This document shows, piece after piece, positions 34,900 to 46,755 of a stretch of DNA of 64,000 nt (positions are counted from its first letter, which is position 1; the number at the start of each line of letters is the position of its first letter). Both the position numbers and the translations under genes were made by a program. Origin of the DNA: Eikenella sp. (lineage in GTDB: Bacteria > Pseudomonadota > Gammaproteobacteria > Burkholderiales > Neisseriaceae); assembly GCA_030528345.1 (NCBI GenBank), contig JAUMZB010000003.1, forward strand, positions 1 to 64,000. Reading direction: 5' to 3'. Under the pieces are notes generated by a model, which saw nothing but the letters and a program-made list of their open reading frames with translations, was not told the origin of the DNA and made no database searches.

Positions 34900-35241
34900 T
34901 TATTTCTTTTTCTCTACGGATTCGGCAACCAGTTTGTCGAGTTCGGTTTTGAACTCGTTGGCCAGGGCAGACAGTTTTTTGCCGTCTTCAATCATTTGCT
35001 GGCTGATGCGGGTCATGGTTTCCATTTGTTTGGTGCCGCTGCTGATCAGGGTTTGTACGTCTTTGATTTGGCTGTTCATGTGGATTTGAGCCAAGCCGAT
35101 GTCGGCGTATTGGCGGGCAGAGTCCAGTTGCAGATTGGTCAGCGCGGAAAAGTTTTTGGCGACCAGTTGGTTGAACTTCAATACCGGCTCAAAAGTGTTT
35201 TGCGATTGGTCGCTCAAGGTTTTGAACAAATCGGTGTACAT
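34900..35241 (-). CDS. phaP: Phasin PhaP
   Basis: A 113-residue helical protein of the phasin family, with no signal peptide. The start MYTDLFKTLSDQSQNTFEPVL and the amphipathic, Gln- and Leu-rich helices that follow coat the surface of polyhydroxybutyrate granules and control their number and size. It ends in a charged tail, EKKK. AAGGAG stands before the ATG. It lies between phaB and phaC in the same direction. Confidence 0.88.
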   Translation of the reverse strand: MYTDLFKTLSDQSQNTFEPVLKFNQLVAKNFSALTNLQLDSARQYADIGLAQIHMNSQIKDVQTLISSGTKQMETMTRISQQMIEDGKKLSALANEFKTELDKLVAESVEKKK

Positions 35242-35340
35242 AAAATCTCACTCCTTAAAAGGTTGGTTTCGGTTATTTACGGTTTAGTTAGAAGGATGCC
35301 GGATTTCCGGCGGAACGGGCCGCTAAGGTTTAACGGCAAA

Positions 35341-36099
<759 letters not shown>

Positions 36100-36697
36100 A
36101 ATACAGACTCCTTTGCAGTCGTTGTGATGATGCCGGTTGCCGGCAACCGGCGCTTGATTTTTATTTTTTTATTGCTTGGTTTCAGGCAGCCCTTGGCTGT
36201 CGAAACTGTGTTTGCACGAATGTGCGGATTTATACCATAAATCGGCGGCGGAAAAATGGATTTATGTCAAAAAGAAATAAAATTTTAATTTATGTAAACC
36301 AGTTTTGCTTGTTTGGCTCTGCCGCAAGCCGTTTTTCCAATTTAAGCGTTTGCTCGGATATTAGCATAAGATTGTGACGGCTTAGGTACATTCTGCTTTT
36401 GATGCGGCGGAAGAACCGATTTTTCGGCGGCAGAAGGGAGTGGTGGCGGCCAGTTTGTTATCAGGGTAATGAATACGTGGTTTTCTGTGCTTGATTTGGA
36501 GGCTTATTCATATTCTTTTAAAAAATGAATATTTTTCAATTGGCTAATCCTTTTGGCTAGGCTTTGCCGCCTTCTTTCGGTAGAATAATGCGCTTAAAGC
36601 AGGGGTGCAGGCCGCCTATTTGCAAAAATTTTTTAAAAAACGTGAGCAACGCAGATGCAGGCCGTCCGTAAAGCAGGGGATGGCGGAGTTTTTCATC
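36100..36697. other. Regulatory gap between phaB and purK
   Basis: About 600 bases without a gene. The part near 36,220-36,300 is AT-rich and holds minus-strand TTGACA and TATAAA boxes, but with poor mutual spacing; a promoter for phaB is likely here though I cannot assign it. An in-frame upstream extension of purK to 36605 exists but has no translation signal. Confidence 0.45.
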
Positions 36698-37879
36698 ATG
36701 ATTGAAACAGCGAATCCGATTTTGCCGCCCGCGATGCTGGGTATTTTGGGGGGCGGCCAGCTGGGCCGGATGTTTACCGTGGCCGCCAAGCAGATGGGAT
36801 ACCGGGTAACGGTGTTGGATCCCGATCCGAATGCGCCGGCGGCCGAGTTTGCCGACCGCCACCTCTGCGCGGCTTATGACGATTTGCAGGCTTTGGCCGA
36901 TATGGCGGCCTGTGCGGCGGTGACCACCGAATTTGAAAACGTCAATGCCCAAGCCATGCGCGCTTTGGCTTTGGAAACGGCGGTGTCGCCTTCGGGCGAT
37001 TGTGTGGAGATCGCACAAAACCGCATTCGTGAAAAAATGTGGATACGCAAGGCCGGCTTGCAGACTGCGCCGTATCAGGTGGTGGAAAAGCCTGAAGACA
37101 TTAGCGAAGCCGAAACCGCTGCCTTGCTGCCGGGCATCTTGAAGACGGCGGCGCTGGGCTACGACGGCAAAGGCCAGGTGCGCGTGAGTACGGTGGAGGA
37201 AGTGCGGGCGGCATTTCAAACCCTGAAAGGCGTGCCTTGTGTGCTGGAAAAAATGCTGGATCTGCATGCCGAAATTTCCGTTTTGGTGTGCCGCCTGAAC
37301 GACCGCCAGATCAAATGTTTCCCGCCCTCGGAAAACCGCCACGAAGACGGCATTTTGGCGTATTCCATCGTGCCGGCCCGCCTGCCCGACGATGTGCAGA
37401 AGCGGGCGCAGGAGTTGGCCGCCCGTTTGGCCAATACCTTGGATTATGTGGGCGTGCTGGCAGTGGAAATGTTTGTGATCGGCACGCGGCAGGAATTGAT
37501 TGTGAACGAGATCGCACCGCGTCCGCACAACTCCGGCCACTATACTTTGGATGCCTGTGCCAGCGATCAATTCGAGCAGCAGGTGCGCTTGATGTGCGGG
37601 TTGCCGCCGGCCGATACCCGTCTGCTTACGCCGTGCTGCATGGCCAATCTGTTGGGCGATGTGTGGCCGGCTAACGGCAAGGTTGATTGGTTGCGCCTGC
37701 TGCAGCGTGCCGATGTGGCACTGCATCTTTACGGCAAGAAAGAAGCGCGGCCCGGCCGCAAGATGGGACATTTCACCGTGATGTCCAACCAGTCTTCCGA
37801 TATTGCGTTTATGCTGGCGCACAAGCTGCATTGCCAGCTCGAACGGGCGGCAGAAGGCGGTGCCGATTGCGGCCAGTAA
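36698..37879 (+). CDS. purK: N5-carboxyaminoimidazole ribonucleotide synthase PurK
   Basis: A 393-residue ATP-grasp enzyme of purine synthesis that carboxylates AIR with bicarbonate and ATP. It starts in the family way, with LGILGGGQLGRM at 13-24. TTEFENVN, ALGYDGKGQ, the ATP-binding EKMLDLHAEISVLVCR and NEIAPRPHNSGHYTLDA follow. GGAG nine bases upstream supports the ATG at 36698 over two earlier in-frame starts. The partner purE is not in the window. A tight uptake-sequence hairpin follows the stop. Confidence 0.95.
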   Translation: MIETANPILPPAMLGILGGGQLGRMFTVAAKQMGYRVTVLDPDPNAPAAEFADRHLCAAYDDLQALADMAACAAVTTEFENVNAQAMRALALETAVSPSGDCVEIAQNRIREKMWIRKAGLQTAPYQVVEKPEDISEAETAALLPGILKTAALGYDGKGQVRVSTVEEVRAAFQTLKGVPCVLEKMLDLHAEISVLVCRLNDRQIKCFPPSENRHEDGILAYSIVPARLPDDVQKRAQELAARLANTLDYVGVLAVEMFVIGTRQELIVNEIAPRPHNSGHYTLDACASDQFEQQVRLMCGLPPADTRLLTPCCMANLLGDVWPANGKVDWLRLLQRADVALHLYGKKEARPGRKMGHFTVMSNQSSDIAFMLAHKLHCQLERAAEGGADCGQ

Positions 37880-37890
37880 ACCCGTCAAAT

Positions 37891-37923
37891 GGCTTTCAGG
37901 TAGCCTCAGGCTACCTGAAAGCC
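37891..37923. terminator. Inverted uptake-sequence pair after purK
   Basis: Two copies head to head form a 15-bp perfect stem with only TCA as loop. No T-run follows, so its terminator activity is uncertain. It lies between the purK stop and glnS. Confidence 0.6.
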
Positions 37924-37957
37924 CAAAATTCCAATCATCTATCCAAAACAGACAGCC

Positions 37958-39646
37958 ATGATGAACAAAGACCAATTTGCCGACAACCACTTTATCCGCA
38001 CCATCATCGACGAAGACCTCAAAAGCGGCAAGCATACTGCGGTCCAAACCCGTTTCCCACCTGAGCCGAACGGCTATCTGCACATCGGCCACGCCAAATC
38101 CATCTGCCTGAACTTCGGTTTGGCCTATATTTACGACGGCCTGTGCAATCTGCGTTTCGACGACACCAACCCCGAAAAAGAAAATCAGGAATACGTGGAT
38201 TCGATTAAAGAAGACGTGCAATGGTTGGGTTTCGAATGGGCGGGCGAGCCCCGTTATGCGTCCGACTATTTCGACCAACTGTTCGATTACGCCGTCGGCC
38301 TGATTCAAGACGGCAAAGCCTATGTGGACGACTTAAGCGCCGAAGAAATGCGCGAATACCGCGGCACGCTCACCGAGCCGGGCAAAAACAGCCCCTACCG
38401 CGACCGCAACATCGAAGAAAACCTCGATTTGTTCATGCGCATGAAAAACGGCGAATTCCCCGACGGCAGCAAAACCCTGCGCCTGAAAATCGACATGGCC
38501 GCAGGCAACGTAAACCTGCGCGATCCGGTGATTTACCGCATCCGCCGCGCGCATCACCACAATACCGGCGACAAGTGGTGCATTTACCCCATGTATGACT
38601 ACACCCATGCCATTTCCGATGCCATCGAAAAAATCACCCATTCGCTGTGTACGCTCGAATTTGAAGCCCACCGCCCGCTGTATGACTGGGTGCTCGATAA
38701 TATCCCGATCGACAACCATCCGCGCCAATACGAGTTTTCGCGTTTGGAGCTGCTGTATTCCATCACATCCAAGCGCAAACTGAACCAATTGGTTTCGGAA
38801 GGCCACGTTACAGGCTGGAACGACCCGCGCATGCCCACTATTTCCGGCATGCGCCGCCGCGGCTACACGCCCGAAGGCTTGCGCCTGTTTGCCAAGCGCA
38901 TCGGCATTTCCAAGTCCGAAAACGTGGTGGACATGAGCGTGCTTGAAGGCGCGATTCGCGAAGAGTTGGAAAATTCCGCCCCGCGCGTGATGGCCGTCTT
39001 AAACCCGATTAAGGTCACGCTCACCAATTTTGAGGCCGGCAAAACCCAAAGCCGCAGCGCGCCTTACCACCCGCATCACGAAGCAATGGGCGACCGCGAA
39101 GTGCCCATCAGCCAGACTCTGTATATCGAAGCCGACGATTTCAGTGAAACCCCGCCCAAAGGCTGGCAGCGTTTGACTTTGGGCGGCGAAGTGCGCCTGC
39201 GTTACAGCTATGTGATCAAGTGCGACGAAGTGGTCAAAGACGAAAACGGCAGGGTAATCGAGCTCAAATGCAGCATCGACCACGATACGCTGGGCAAAAA
39301 GCCCGAAGGCCGCAAAGTAAAAGGTGTGATCCACTGGCTGTCTGCGGAGCATGCCGTGCCCGCCACCGTACGCTTGTACGACCGCCTGTTTACCGAACCG
39401 CGCCCGGATGCCGTGCGCGGCGAAGACGGCGAATACCGGCCGTTTACCGATTTTCTGAACCCCGAATCCATGAAAGAAATCACCGCTTATGTGGAGCCGG
39501 CGGCGAACGCTTTGGCACCGGAAAGCCGCTGGCAGTTTGAACGATTGGGCTATTTTGTGACCGACCGCTACGACCATAGCAAAGAAAAACCCGTGTTCAA
39601 CCGCACCGTGGCGCTGAAAGACACTTGGCAGGCCAAAGAAGCCTGA
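37958..39646 (+). CDS. glnS: Glutaminyl-tRNA synthetase
   Basis: A 562-residue class I synthetase that charges tRNA-Gln directly. The HIGH motif is in [15 protein letters not shown] (about 34-48), [11 protein letters not shown] and the domain for acceptor binding follow, and the KMSKS-type loop is SKRKLN. The C-terminal anticodon-binding beta barrels complete the protein. Length matches E. coli GlnS. The gene stands alone, with uptake sequences on both sides. Confidence 0.96.
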   Translation: MMNKDQFADNHFIRTIIDEDLKSGKHTAVQTRFPPEPNGYLHIGHAKSICLNFGLAYIYDGLCNLRFDDTNPEKENQEYVDSIKEDVQWLGFEWAGEPRYASDYFDQLFDYAVGLIQDGKAYVDDLSAEEMREYRGTLTEPGKNSPYRDRNIEENLDLFMRMKNGEFPDGSKTLRLKIDMAAGNVNLRDPVIYRIRRAHHHNTGDKWCIYPMYDYTHAISDAIEKITHSLCTLEFEAHRPLYDWVLDNIPIDNHPRQYEFSRLELLYSITSKRKLNQLVSEGHVTGWNDPRMPTISGMRRRGYTPEGLRLFAKRIGISKSENVVDMSVLEGAIREELENSAPRVMAVLNPIKVTLTNFEAGKTQSRSAPYHPHHEAMGDREVPISQTLYIEADDFSETPPKGWQRLTLGGEVRLRYSYVIKCDEVVKDENGRVIELKCSIDHDTLGKKPEGRKVKGVIHWLSAEHAVPATVRLYDRLFTEPRPDAVRGEDGEYRPFTDFLNPESMKEITAYVEPAANALAPESRWQFERLGYFVTDRYDHSKEKPVFNRTVALKDTWQAKEA

Positions 39647-39799
39647 GCGGCTACCTGAAAGCCGATTGGCGACGCGCCCGAAGGATGCTTGTGATGATGC
39701 AGGCATCCTTTTGTTTTCAGGCAGCCTCTTTGCCGCAGACGAGGCGGCATGGTGCTATAATCCGCCCTTTTCCATTTTTCCGAATCTGCAAGGAGCGGT

Positions 39800-40891
39800 A
39801 TGAGTTTAAAATGCGGCATCGTCGGCCTGCCCAATGTAGGCAAATCCACTTTATTCAACGCCTTAACCCAGTCTGGCATTGAGGCGGCCAACTATCCTTT
39901 CTGTACCATCGAGCCGAATGTGGGCATTGTGGAAGTGCCCGATCCGCGCATGGCCGAGCTGGCAAAAATCGTGAACCCGCAGAAAATGCAGCCGGCGATT
40001 GTCGAATTTGTCGACATCGCCGGCTTGGTGGCCGGCGCCAGCAAAGGCGAAGGTTTGGGCAACCAGTTTCTGGCCAACATCCGCGAAACCGATGCCATTG
40101 TGAACGTGGTGCGCTGCTTCGACGATGACAACATTGTGCACGTTTCCGGGAAAGTTGATCCGATTGCCGACATCGAAACCATCGGCACCGAGCTGGCATT
40201 GGCCGACCTTGCCAGTGTAGAAAAAGCCATTATCCGTGAAGGCAAACGTGCCAAATCAGGCGACAAAGACGCGCAAAAACTCGTTGCCTTGTGCGAAAAA
40301 CTGCTGCCGCACCTCAATGAGGGCAAACCCGTACGCTCATTCGGCTTGGAGACCGAAGAACTTGCCATGCTGCGCCCCCTGTTCCTGCTCACCGCCAAAC
40401 CCGCCATGTATGTGGGCAACGTTGCCGAAGACGGTTTTGAAAACAATCCGCACTTGGAGCGTTTGAAAGAATTGGCCGCCAAAGAAAACGCGCCCGTAGT
40501 TGCCGTGTGCGCCGCATTGGAAAGCGAAATCGCCGAACTCGAAGACGAAGAAAAAGCCGAATTCCTCGCCGAAATGGGTTTGGAAGAACCCGGCCTTAAC
40601 CGCCTGATCCGCGCCGGCTATGATCTGCTGGGTTTGCAGACCTATTTCACCGCCGGTGTGAAAGAAGTCCGCGCTTGGACCATCCGCAAAGGCGACACCG
40701 CCCCGCAAGCCGCCGGCGTGATCCACACCGATTTCGAGCGCGGCTTTATCCGCGCCCAAGTCATCGCCTACGAGGACTACATTGCCTTGGGCGGCGAAGC
40801 CAAAGCCAAAGAAGCCGGCAAAATGCGGGCCGAGGGCAAGGAGTATGTGGTGCAGGACGGCGATGTGATCCACTTCCTGTTTAATGTGTAA
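39800..40891 (+). CDS. ychF: Redox-regulated ATPase YchF/EngD
   Basis: A 363-residue OBG-family P-loop protein. It has [15 protein letters not shown] at 8-22, [20 protein letters not shown] (switch II), and a changed NKxD motif that explains the preference for ATP over GTP. A coiled-coil insert and a C-terminal TGS domain ([18 protein letters not shown] onward) follow. YchF binds ribosomes and represses oxidative-stress responses. AAGGAGCGGT precedes the ATG. Confidence 0.96.
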   Translation: MSLKCGIVGLPNVGKSTLFNALTQSGIEAANYPFCTIEPNVGIVEVPDPRMAELAKIVNPQKMQPAIVEFVDIAGLVAGASKGEGLGNQFLANIRETDAIVNVVRCFDDDNIVHVSGKVDPIADIETIGTELALADLASVEKAIIREGKRAKSGDKDAQKLVALCEKLLPHLNEGKPVRSFGLETEELAMLRPLFLLTAKPAMYVGNVAEDGFENNPHLERLKELAAKENAPVVAVCAALESEIAELEDEEKAEFLAEMGLEEPGLNRLIRAGYDLLGLQTYFTAGVKEVRAWTIRKGDTAPQAAGVIHTDFERGFIRAQVIAYEDYIALGGEAKAKEAGKMRAEGKEYVVQDGDVIHFLFNV

Positions 40892-40904
40892 ATCCGCCCA
40901 TGCG

Positions 40905-40931
40905 GGCTACCTGAAAGCCTTTCAGGTAGCC
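40905..40931. terminator. Inverted uptake-sequence pair after ychF
   Basis: GGCTACCTGAAAG and its complement lie almost back to back, 14 bases past the stop. No T-run on the plus strand. Confidence 0.55.
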
Positions 40932-40999
40932 TGAGCACGACACCCCGGATATTTGGTGTTATCCTTGCGGCTTGACCGCTTATTGAATTTGGTTGTTGC

Positions 41000-42598
41000 A
41001 TGAAAAAGTCATTATGGGCCGCTTCCGGCGCGGCCGTTACCGCAGCCGTTCTGTTCGGCGCCGCCCCGTATTATCTGGGCATCAAGGCCGAGCAGAGCCT
41101 GAGCCGCCAGCACGAAATGCTGGCGCAAACCTCGTTTCTGCAGGTGGAATCGCGCGAGTATGCGCGCGGCTGGTTTTCGTCCGCCGAAACCACGGTGCTG
41201 CGTTTCAAACCCACCTTTTTGGCACAGGTTCAAGACAAACTGCCGGATAATCTGAAAACCCTGCTCAAACAGCCGATTACGGTCAACAACCACATCCGCC
41301 ACCATCTGTTTGCCAACGGCGTGGTACCGGTGCGTGCGGTGGTGGACAGCGAGTTTGTCTTCCAGCCCGAATCGCAACAAATTCTGCAACGTTTTTTCGG
41401 CAACCAGCAGCCGGTCCGTCTCAGCAACGTCATTCATTTGGATGGCAGCGGCAAACTCGATTGGCAGATTCCGGCCTTCCAGTATGAAGAGCTGTCGGGC
41501 ATTGCCATCCAATGGCAGGGCTTGCAGGGTGAAACCGAATATGCGCGCCATTTTTCGTCTTACCAAACCGACATCCGCAACCCCGGCGTTACCATGACGC
41601 TGGCCGACAAAGGCAGTGCGGCCTACAGCGGTCTGCACATCCGTACCCACACCGAAGAAGGCCGCCACGGCCTGTCTTTGGGTAGCAGCGAATTCAAGCT
41701 CGATTCGCTCACCTTGGCGTGGAAAGACAGCATCGAATACGACATCAAGCTCAACGAGCTGATCAATATGGTGTCCGATCTGCAAATCGGCAGCTTTCTC
41801 AACCCCTACGGCCAGGTGGCGCCGTCTCAGGTGAAGCTGGAAAACCTGTATATGAACACCGCCATGTCGGAAGACGGACAATGGATCAACACCGAAGGCC
41901 GTTTCGGCTTTGCCAAACTGGCTTACGGCGAAGAGCAATACGGTCCGTTGGCGATCGAGGCTGCTGCCGGGCATTTGGACGCCGCCAGCCTGCTGGCTCT
42001 GAAGCAGCGCCGCGACGAGTTGATTTCGCGCCGGCTGGATGAAAACGAGATGCGCGAAGCGCTGTTGGCCAGCATCCGCAACGAAGCGGCCGGCCTGTTT
42101 ACCAACGATCCCGTCATCACCCTGCGCCGTTTCGAATTTGCCATGCCGCAGGGCGCCATCCGCAGCGAAGGGGCATTGAAATTCAGCGGTCTGACAGCGC
42201 CGGATTTGAACGATTTCAATGCCATGATGCGCAAAACCGATGCCGATTTCCAGATCAGCCTGCCGCAAAAACTGGTGGAGCAGCTGGCGGTGGCGCAGGC
42301 GAAAAACTACATCAGCGTTGATCCCGAAGCAGGCGATGCCGATGCCGAAATCAGCGAGGCGGTACGCCTGTGGCTCGACAGCATGCTGACCGCCATGGCC
42401 GATCAAGGCTACCTGAAACTCGATCAGGGCATCATCAGTACCCGGATTGTGGTGCGGGACAACACCTTGAGTATGAACGGCAAAAAAGTGGATGTGCAGC
42501 CCGATGCCGATTTGCTGCCCGACAGCGCCTTGGAAGAAGGGGCGGCGGAAACCGCCGCAGAGGCAGAAGTGGCTTCTGCACCGGCTTCGTCATCCTGA
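41000..42598 (+). CDS. DUF945/YdgA-family periplasmic or membrane-anchored protein
   Basis: A 532-residue protein with one N-terminal hydrophobic segment (about 7-25), probably an uncleaved anchor, and a long beta-rich remainder. GIKAEQSLSRQHEMLAQTSFLQVESREYARGWFSSAETTVLRF is the conserved YdgA/DUF945 opening; later repeats of LAWKDSIEYDIKLNEL-like strands continue the fold. Function is not established; the AsmA-like appearance suggests an envelope role. The C-terminus is a low-complexity Ala/Glu/Ser tail. An in-frame uptake sequence encodes YLK at 42406. It is bounded by a strong terminator and stands alone. Confidence 0.8.
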   Translation: MKKSLWAASGAAVTAAVLFGAAPYYLGIKAEQSLSRQHEMLAQTSFLQVESREYARGWFSSAETTVLRFKPTFLAQVQDKLPDNLKTLLKQPITVNNHIRHHLFANGVVPVRAVVDSEFVFQPESQQILQRFFGNQQPVRLSNVIHLDGSGKLDWQIPAFQYEELSGIAIQWQGLQGETEYARHFSSYQTDIRNPGVTMTLADKGSAAYSGLHIRTHTEEGRHGLSLGSSEFKLDSLTLAWKDSIEYDIKLNELINMVSDLQIGSFLNPYGQVAPSQVKLENLYMNTAMSEDGQWINTEGRFGFAKLAYGEEQYGPLAIEAAAGHLDAASLLALKQRRDELISRRLDENEMREALLASIRNEAAGLFTNDPVITLRRFEFAMPQGAIRSEGALKFSGLTAPDLNDFNAMMRKTDADFQISLPQKLVEQLAVAQAKNYISVDPEAGDADAEISEAVRLWLDSMLTAMADQGYLKLDQGIISTRIVVRDNTLSMNGKKVDVQPDADLLPDSALEEGAAETAAEAEVASAPASSS

Positions 42599-42616
42599 GC
42601 ACATCCTTCCTCATCA

Positions 42617-42657
42617 AACCGGGGCTGAAGCCGTGGCTGCTTCAGCCCCGGTTTTAT
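42617..42657 (+). terminator. Terminator between the DUF945 gene and ruvB
   Basis: A perfect 15-bp stem AACCGGGGCTGAAGC with its complement, 7-base loop, then TTTATTT. It separates two convergent genes. Confidence 0.88.
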
Positions 42658-43679
42658 TTCTCCCAGCCGAAATGCAGATAACTGCGCTCGGTGGCCATGC
42701 GCCCGCGCGGCGTGCGCTGTAGAAAACCCTGCTGAATCAAATACGGTTCGATCACGTCTTCGATGGTATCCGTGCTCTCACCAATGGCGGCTGCAATATT
42801 GTCCAGCCCCACCGGGCCGCCGCCGAATTTGTGCAACACGGCTTCCAGAAATTTTCTGTCCATCAGATCCAAGCCTTCCCCGTCTACGTCCAGCATGCGT
42901 AAAGCCGCATCGGCGGTGGCGGCGTCCACACGGCCGCTGCTTTTCACTTCGGCATAGTCGCGCACGCGGCGCAGCAGACGATTGGCGATGCGCGGAGTGC
43001 CGCGGCTGCGTTTGGCGATTTCAAACGCGCCGTCTTCCTCAATCGCCATCTGCAGCAAAGCCGCCGAGCGCGCCACAATGGTGGCCAAGTCGCCGCTTTC
43101 GTAAAATTCCAGGCGGGATACGATGCCGAAGCGGTCGCGCAGCGGATTGGTGAGCATGCCGGCGCGGGTGGTGGCGCCGACTAGGGTAAACGGCGGCAGG
43201 TCGATTTTTACCGAGCGGGCGGCCGGCCCTTCACCAATCATGATGTCGAGCTGGTAGTCTTCCAAAGCGGGATAAAGGATTTCCTCCACCACCGGGCTGA
43301 GGCGGTGGATTTCGTCGATGAACAGCACATCATGCGGCTCCAGATTGGTGAGCAGGGCGGCCAAATCGCCGGCGCGTTCCAACACCGGGCCGCTGGTTTG
43401 GCGCAGATTAACGCCCAGTTCGCCCGCGATGATGTGGGCGAGTGTGGTTTTGCCCAAGCCGGGCGGGCCGAACAGCAGGGTGTGGTCCAATGCTTCGCCG
43501 CGTTGTTTGGCGGCGGCAATAAAAATCGCCAGCTGTTCCTTGGCTTTGGCCTGGCCGATGTAGTCGGACAGGGTCTTCGGCCGTAAAGCACGCTCCAGCA
43601 GTTCTTCTTGGGCGGACATTTTTTGGGCGGTAATCAGCCGTTCGGGAGCGGCGGCGGTGAGGGAATCGGTGTGCAGCAT
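42654..43679 (-). CDS. ruvB: Holliday junction branch-migration helicase RuvB
   Basis: A 341-residue AAA+ motor that drives branch migration with RuvA. It shows [15 protein letters not shown] (Walker A), [15 protein letters not shown] (Walker B), the sensor region [21 protein letters not shown], and a winged-helix C-terminus with a [10 protein letters not shown]...[16 protein letters not shown] stretch. The gene is separate from ruvA and ruvC, as in other Neisseriaceae. The stop lies inside the 3' arm of the adjacent terminator. Confidence 0.97.
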   Translation of the reverse strand: MLHTDSLTAAAPERLITAQKMSAQEELLERALRPKTLSDYIGQAKAKEQLAIFIAAAKQRGEALDHTLLFGPPGLGKTTLAHIIAGELGVNLRQTSGPVLERAGDLAALLTNLEPHDVLFIDEIHRLSPVVEEILYPALEDYQLDIMIGEGPAARSVKIDLPPFTLVGATTRAGMLTNPLRDRFGIVSRLEFYESGDLATIVARSAALLQMAIEEDGAFEIAKRSRGTPRIANRLLRRVRDYAEVKSSGRVDAATADAALRMLDVDGEGLDLMDRKFLEAVLHKFGGGPVGLDNIAAAIGESTDTIEDVIEPYLIQQGFLQRTPRGRMATERSYLHFGWEK

Positions 43680-43778
43680 GGCGGAGGCAGACAGGCGGGA
43701 AAGGGGGTTATGATAACCGAAAACAGATAGAAATTTTCAGGCAGACGGAGCCGTGGGGTGTTCAGGTAGCCCGAACGG

Positions 43779-43813
43779 CATTCAGGCTCCGCAAAAAACG
43801 CGGAGCCTGAATG
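43779..43813 (-). terminator. Terminator of the DUF2147 gene
   Basis: CATTCAGGCTCCGC pairs with its complement (14 bp) around a loop of seven bases that is mostly A. It lies 17 bases beyond the stop on the minus strand. Confidence 0.7.
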
Positions 43814-43830
43814 TGCAGAGAGTGCTTGAC

Positions 43831-44262
43831 TCAGCGCACGCGCTGCCAGGTTTGGGTGCGGCCCAAGGCGGATACGCCCATGTAGCCGCGCACTTTCAGC
43901 GCATTGCCGCCGTCGGCCAATTCGGCTTTGGCGCGGTAGGTATTGCCGCTCTTGGGATCAAAAATGCGGCCGCCCACATATTTGCCGTCTTCTTCTTTCA
44001 GGCCGGTAAGTACGGTCATGCCGACCAGCGGAGCGTTGGCTTTGTCGCCGCTGCAGCCGGGACAGCGGTTTTCGATGCCGGGCATCAGCTGTACGATGGT
44101 GCCGTTGTAAACGCCGTTGTTTTCGCTGATGCGGATCACGGCCTTGGGTTTGCCGGTTTCATCGTCCACAGTGCGCCATTGGCCGGTAATGCCTTCTGCG
44201 CCGGCAACGGCGGTAAGACAGGTGAGGGCGGCGGCAACAAGCCATTGTTTGGGGTTTCTCAT
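43831..44262 (-). CDS. DUF2147 periplasmic protein
   Basis: A 143-residue secreted protein. The signal peptide MRNPKQWLVAAALTCLTAVAG is followed by cleavage at AGA-EG. The mature part has GQWRTVDDETGKPKAVIRI, the two-cysteine CPGC segment, VGMTVLTGLK, GGRIFDPKSGNTYRAKAEL and LKVRGYMG, the set of blocks that defines DUF2147. The fold is a lipocalin-like barrel with unknown ligand. GGAG six bases upstream supports this start rather than one 21 codons earlier. It stands alone. Confidence 0.88.
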   Translation of the reverse strand: MRNPKQWLVAAALTCLTAVAGAEGITGQWRTVDDETGKPKAVIRISENNGVYNGTIVQLMPGIENRCPGCSGDKANAPLVGMTVLTGLKEEDGKYVGGRIFDPKSGNTYRAKAELADGGNALKVRGYMGVSALGRTQTWQRVR

Positions 44263-44504
44263 GGGGCACTCCTTCGGTAGTGTTGGGGTCTTGATGGTGG
44301 AAACTGACTGCCGGATATCGGGCACTGCCTATTTTGTGAGGGATCAGGCGGCCGGGCAGTGGCAGGCACTATAGTGGATAAGCGGGCGCGGATACAAGGG
44401 TTTGCGGTTGAAAACAGGCAATAAAAACCGAATAAATATTACTAAATTTTACTCTAAATAAAATTTAAAGTTTTATTTATCCAATGGTTTTTCACTGTTC
44501 GGAT

Positions 44505-45818
44505 TCAAACGGAATGAGGGGTGACGGGCAGCAGCGCCGCCAGTTCGGGAATGCGGCAGACATAACCGCCGGCCACGGCCGCTTCGGGGCAGACGGCCAG
44601 CTGGGCCACGGCCAGGCAGCGGTTTCCGGTGTCCGACCACACCGGCCACAGCGGGCGCAGAAAAGGCGGCACGCGGCGCTCCTGCAGCAGACGGCGCACA
44701 CTTTTGTGGCCGCCGCCGCGCAGAGGCAGGCGGTCTTGCGCCGATACCGGCCGCCAATGTCCGTGGCGGATGAGTGATTCGGGCAGGCCGTATACCGCAG
44801 TTTGCCACTCGGGTGTGAGGCTACCTGAAAGCAATTGCCGAATCGGCTGGACGGCGGCATCGGCGGCATAAAGCAGATTGCCGTAATAAACCGCGCGGCC
44901 TTGCGGCAGCGGCCATTCGGCTTGTTGCGTGGCAGGGGCGGACAAGGTGGCGGCGAAGTCGGCCACGGAAGCGGCGGTGGGGGTGCCGAGTCGGTGGTTG
45001 CGGGCAAAGGCATACAGCTGCCGCTCGCGGCGCAGAGGGCTGAGGGAGCGCCATCGGGCAACATGGAAGCGGCCGGCGGCATCGTGGACGGCGGCCCAAT
45101 CGGCGGCGGCATATTCCTCCAGCAAGGCCAAATCGCGCTGGAGTTGGGCGATGGCGGCAGGCAATTGGCGGACGAAATGGGGCACGCGTTGCTGCCACGG
45201 CGGCAGACCTTCCAAACGCAGCCAGTTGCGCAATAGGGTGGTGTCTTGGTTGCTGTCGTCTTCGATCCAGTCCAGCCTGTGTTCGCGGGCATATTCTTCC
45301 AACGCCTGGCGGGGAAAGGCCAGCAGGGGGCGCCATAGGCGGACTTCTGCACCCAAATCCCGTTGCGCCGGCATGGCCGCCAAGGCGCGCAGTCCGCCGC
45401 CGCGCAGTGCGGCCAGCATAAAGGTTTCGATTTGGTCGTCGGCATGGTGGGCCAAGGCAACGATATTGGCCGGGCTGGCGGCAAAGCAACGGTAGCGTTC
45501 GGCACGGGCGGCGGCTTCCCAACCCAGGCCGGCAGAGGCCACCCGAACGTATTCCACGCGCAGCGGAATCTGCCACCGGGCGCACAGCTGCCGGCAGAAC
45601 ACCACCCAATCGTCGGCCAAGGCGCTGAGGCCGTGGTGGACGTGAACCGCGCTCAGCTCCAGAGGCAGGGTGCCGCGCAGGCTGTGCAGGATGTGCAGCA
45701 AAACCACCGAATCGAGGCCGCCGCTGAGCGCCGCTTCCACGGAAAAACGGCCGGCTGCGGCAGCCGGCCATTGTTGTGCCACGGAGGCGGCCAATTTATT
45801 TTTCGCTGAATTGGCCAT
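44505..45818 (-). CDS. tilS: tRNA(Ile)-lysidine synthetase TilS
   Basis: A 437-residue N-type ATP pyrophosphatase that modifies C34 of tRNA-Ile(CAU) to lysidine, needed to read AUA. The P-loop [12 protein letters not shown] is at 31-42, HVHHGLS and [12 protein letters not shown] follow, and the central [18 protein letters not shown] is typical. The C-terminal domain with [18 protein letters not shown] binds the acceptor stem. I chose the ATG inside the accA end, overlapping by 23 bases, because the family N-terminus starts there. The overlap implies translational coupling with accA. An uptake sequence is embedded at 44818. Confidence 0.93.
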   Translation of the reverse strand: MANSAKNKLAASVAQQWPAAAAGRFSVEAALSGGLDSVVLLHILHSLRGTLPLELSAVHVHHGLSALADDWVVFCRQLCARWQIPLRVEYVRVASAGLGWEAAARAERYRCFAASPANIVALAHHADDQIETFMLAALRGGGLRALAAMPAQRDLGAEVRLWRPLLAFPRQALEEYAREHRLDWIEDDSNQDTTLLRNWLRLEGLPPWQQRVPHFVRQLPAAIAQLQRDLALLEEYAAADWAAVHDAAGRFHVARWRSLSPLRRERQLYAFARNHRLGTPTAASVADFAATLSAPATQQAEWPLPQGRAVYYGNLLYAADAAVQPIRQLLSGSLTPEWQTAVYGLPESLIRHGHWRPVSAQDRLPLRGGGHKSVRRLLQERRVPPFLRPLWPVWSDTGNRCLAVAQLAVCPEAAVAGGYVCRIPELAALLPVTPHSV

Positions 45819-46755
45819 ACGCCATGATGCGGTCAAAACGGTTGGCCAACAGGGCGTCTGTGCTTTGGCCGGCGCATTCGGCCAGCTGTTCGCGGATGAC
45901 GCGGCGCACGTTTTCCATCACGGCCGCGTAGTCGCGGTGGGCGCCGCCCAAAGGTTCGTCGATGATGCGGTCGATCAGACCCAAATCCAGCAGGCGCTTG
46001 GCGGTGATGCCCAAAGCCTGGGCGGCTTCAGGGGCTTTTTCGGCGGTTTTCCACAAAATCGAGGCGCAGCCTTCGGGGGAAATCACGGAGTAGGTGGCGT
46101 ATTGCAGCATATTGACCGCATCGCCCACCGCAATCGCCAGCGCACCGCCGCTGCCGCCTTCGCCGATAACGGTGCAGATTACCGGTACGCGCAGGCGGGT
46201 AAGCTCGTAGAGGTTGCGGCCGATGGCTTCGGATTGGCCGCGTTCTTCGGCGCCGATGCCGGGGTAAGCGCCCGGGGTGTCGATAAAGGTCAATACCGGC
46301 AGGCCGAATTTTTCTGCGGTTTTCATCAGGCGCAGGGCTTTGCGGTAGCCTTCGGGGCGCGGCATGCCGAAATTGCGGCGGATTTTTTCTTTGGTGTCGC
46401 GGCCTTTCTGATGGCCGATGACCACCACGCTTTGTCCTTCGAATTTCGCCAAGCCGCCTACGATGGCATGGTCGTCGGCGTAATGGCGGTCGCCGTAGAG
46501 CTCTTCGAAGTCGGTGCACAGCGCATCGATGTAGTCGAGGGTGTAGGGGCGTTGGGGGTGGCGGGAGATCTGCATCACCTGAACGGGGGTGAGCTTGGCG
46601 AAGATGGTTTTGGTGAGTTCCTTGCTCTTTTTCTGCAGGCGGGCGATTTCTTCGGAAATATCCAGCACGGAGTCGTTTTGCACAAAGCGCAATTCGTCGA
46701 TTTTCTGTACCAGCTCGGCAATCGGCTGTTCGAAATCCAAGAAAATCTGCTTCAT
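45796..46755 (-). CDS. accA: Acetyl-CoA carboxylase carboxyltransferase subunit alpha
   Basis: A 319-residue subunit that, with AccD, transfers CO2 from biotin to acetyl-CoA to make malonyl-CoA. Characteristic segments are [22 protein letters not shown] at the start, [47 protein letters not shown], and [15 protein letters not shown] with the oxyanion-hole glycines. I start at the family-typical ATG at 46755; an in-frame start 15 codons earlier lacks support. The gene precedes tilS in a coupled pair, an arrangement common in proteobacteria. Confidence 0.96.
   Translation of the reverse strand: MKQIFLDFEQPIAELVQKIDELRFVQNDSVLDISEEIARLQKKSKELTKTIFAKLTPVQVMQISRHPQRPYTLDYIDALCTDFEELYGDRHYADDHAIVGGLAKFEGQSVVVIGHQKGRDTKEKIRRNFGMPRPEGYRKALRLMKTAEKFGLPVLTFIDTPGAYPGIGAEERGQSEAIGRNLYELTRLRVPVICTVIGEGGSGGALAIAVGDAVNMLQYATYSVISPEGCASILWKTAEKAPEAAQALGITAKRLLDLGLIDRIIDEPLGGAHRDYAAVMENVRRVIREQLAECAGQSTDALLANRFDRIMAYGQFSEK

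Noticed and set aside
36751..36756. G6 tract in purK as a phase-variation site
   Set aside because: It encodes the conserved glycine loop of PurK and is too short for likely slippage.
36557..38308. Long minus-strand frame opposite purK and glnS
   Set aside because: It is the antisense shadow of two well supported genes; His/Gln/Arg-rich composition and no start signal.
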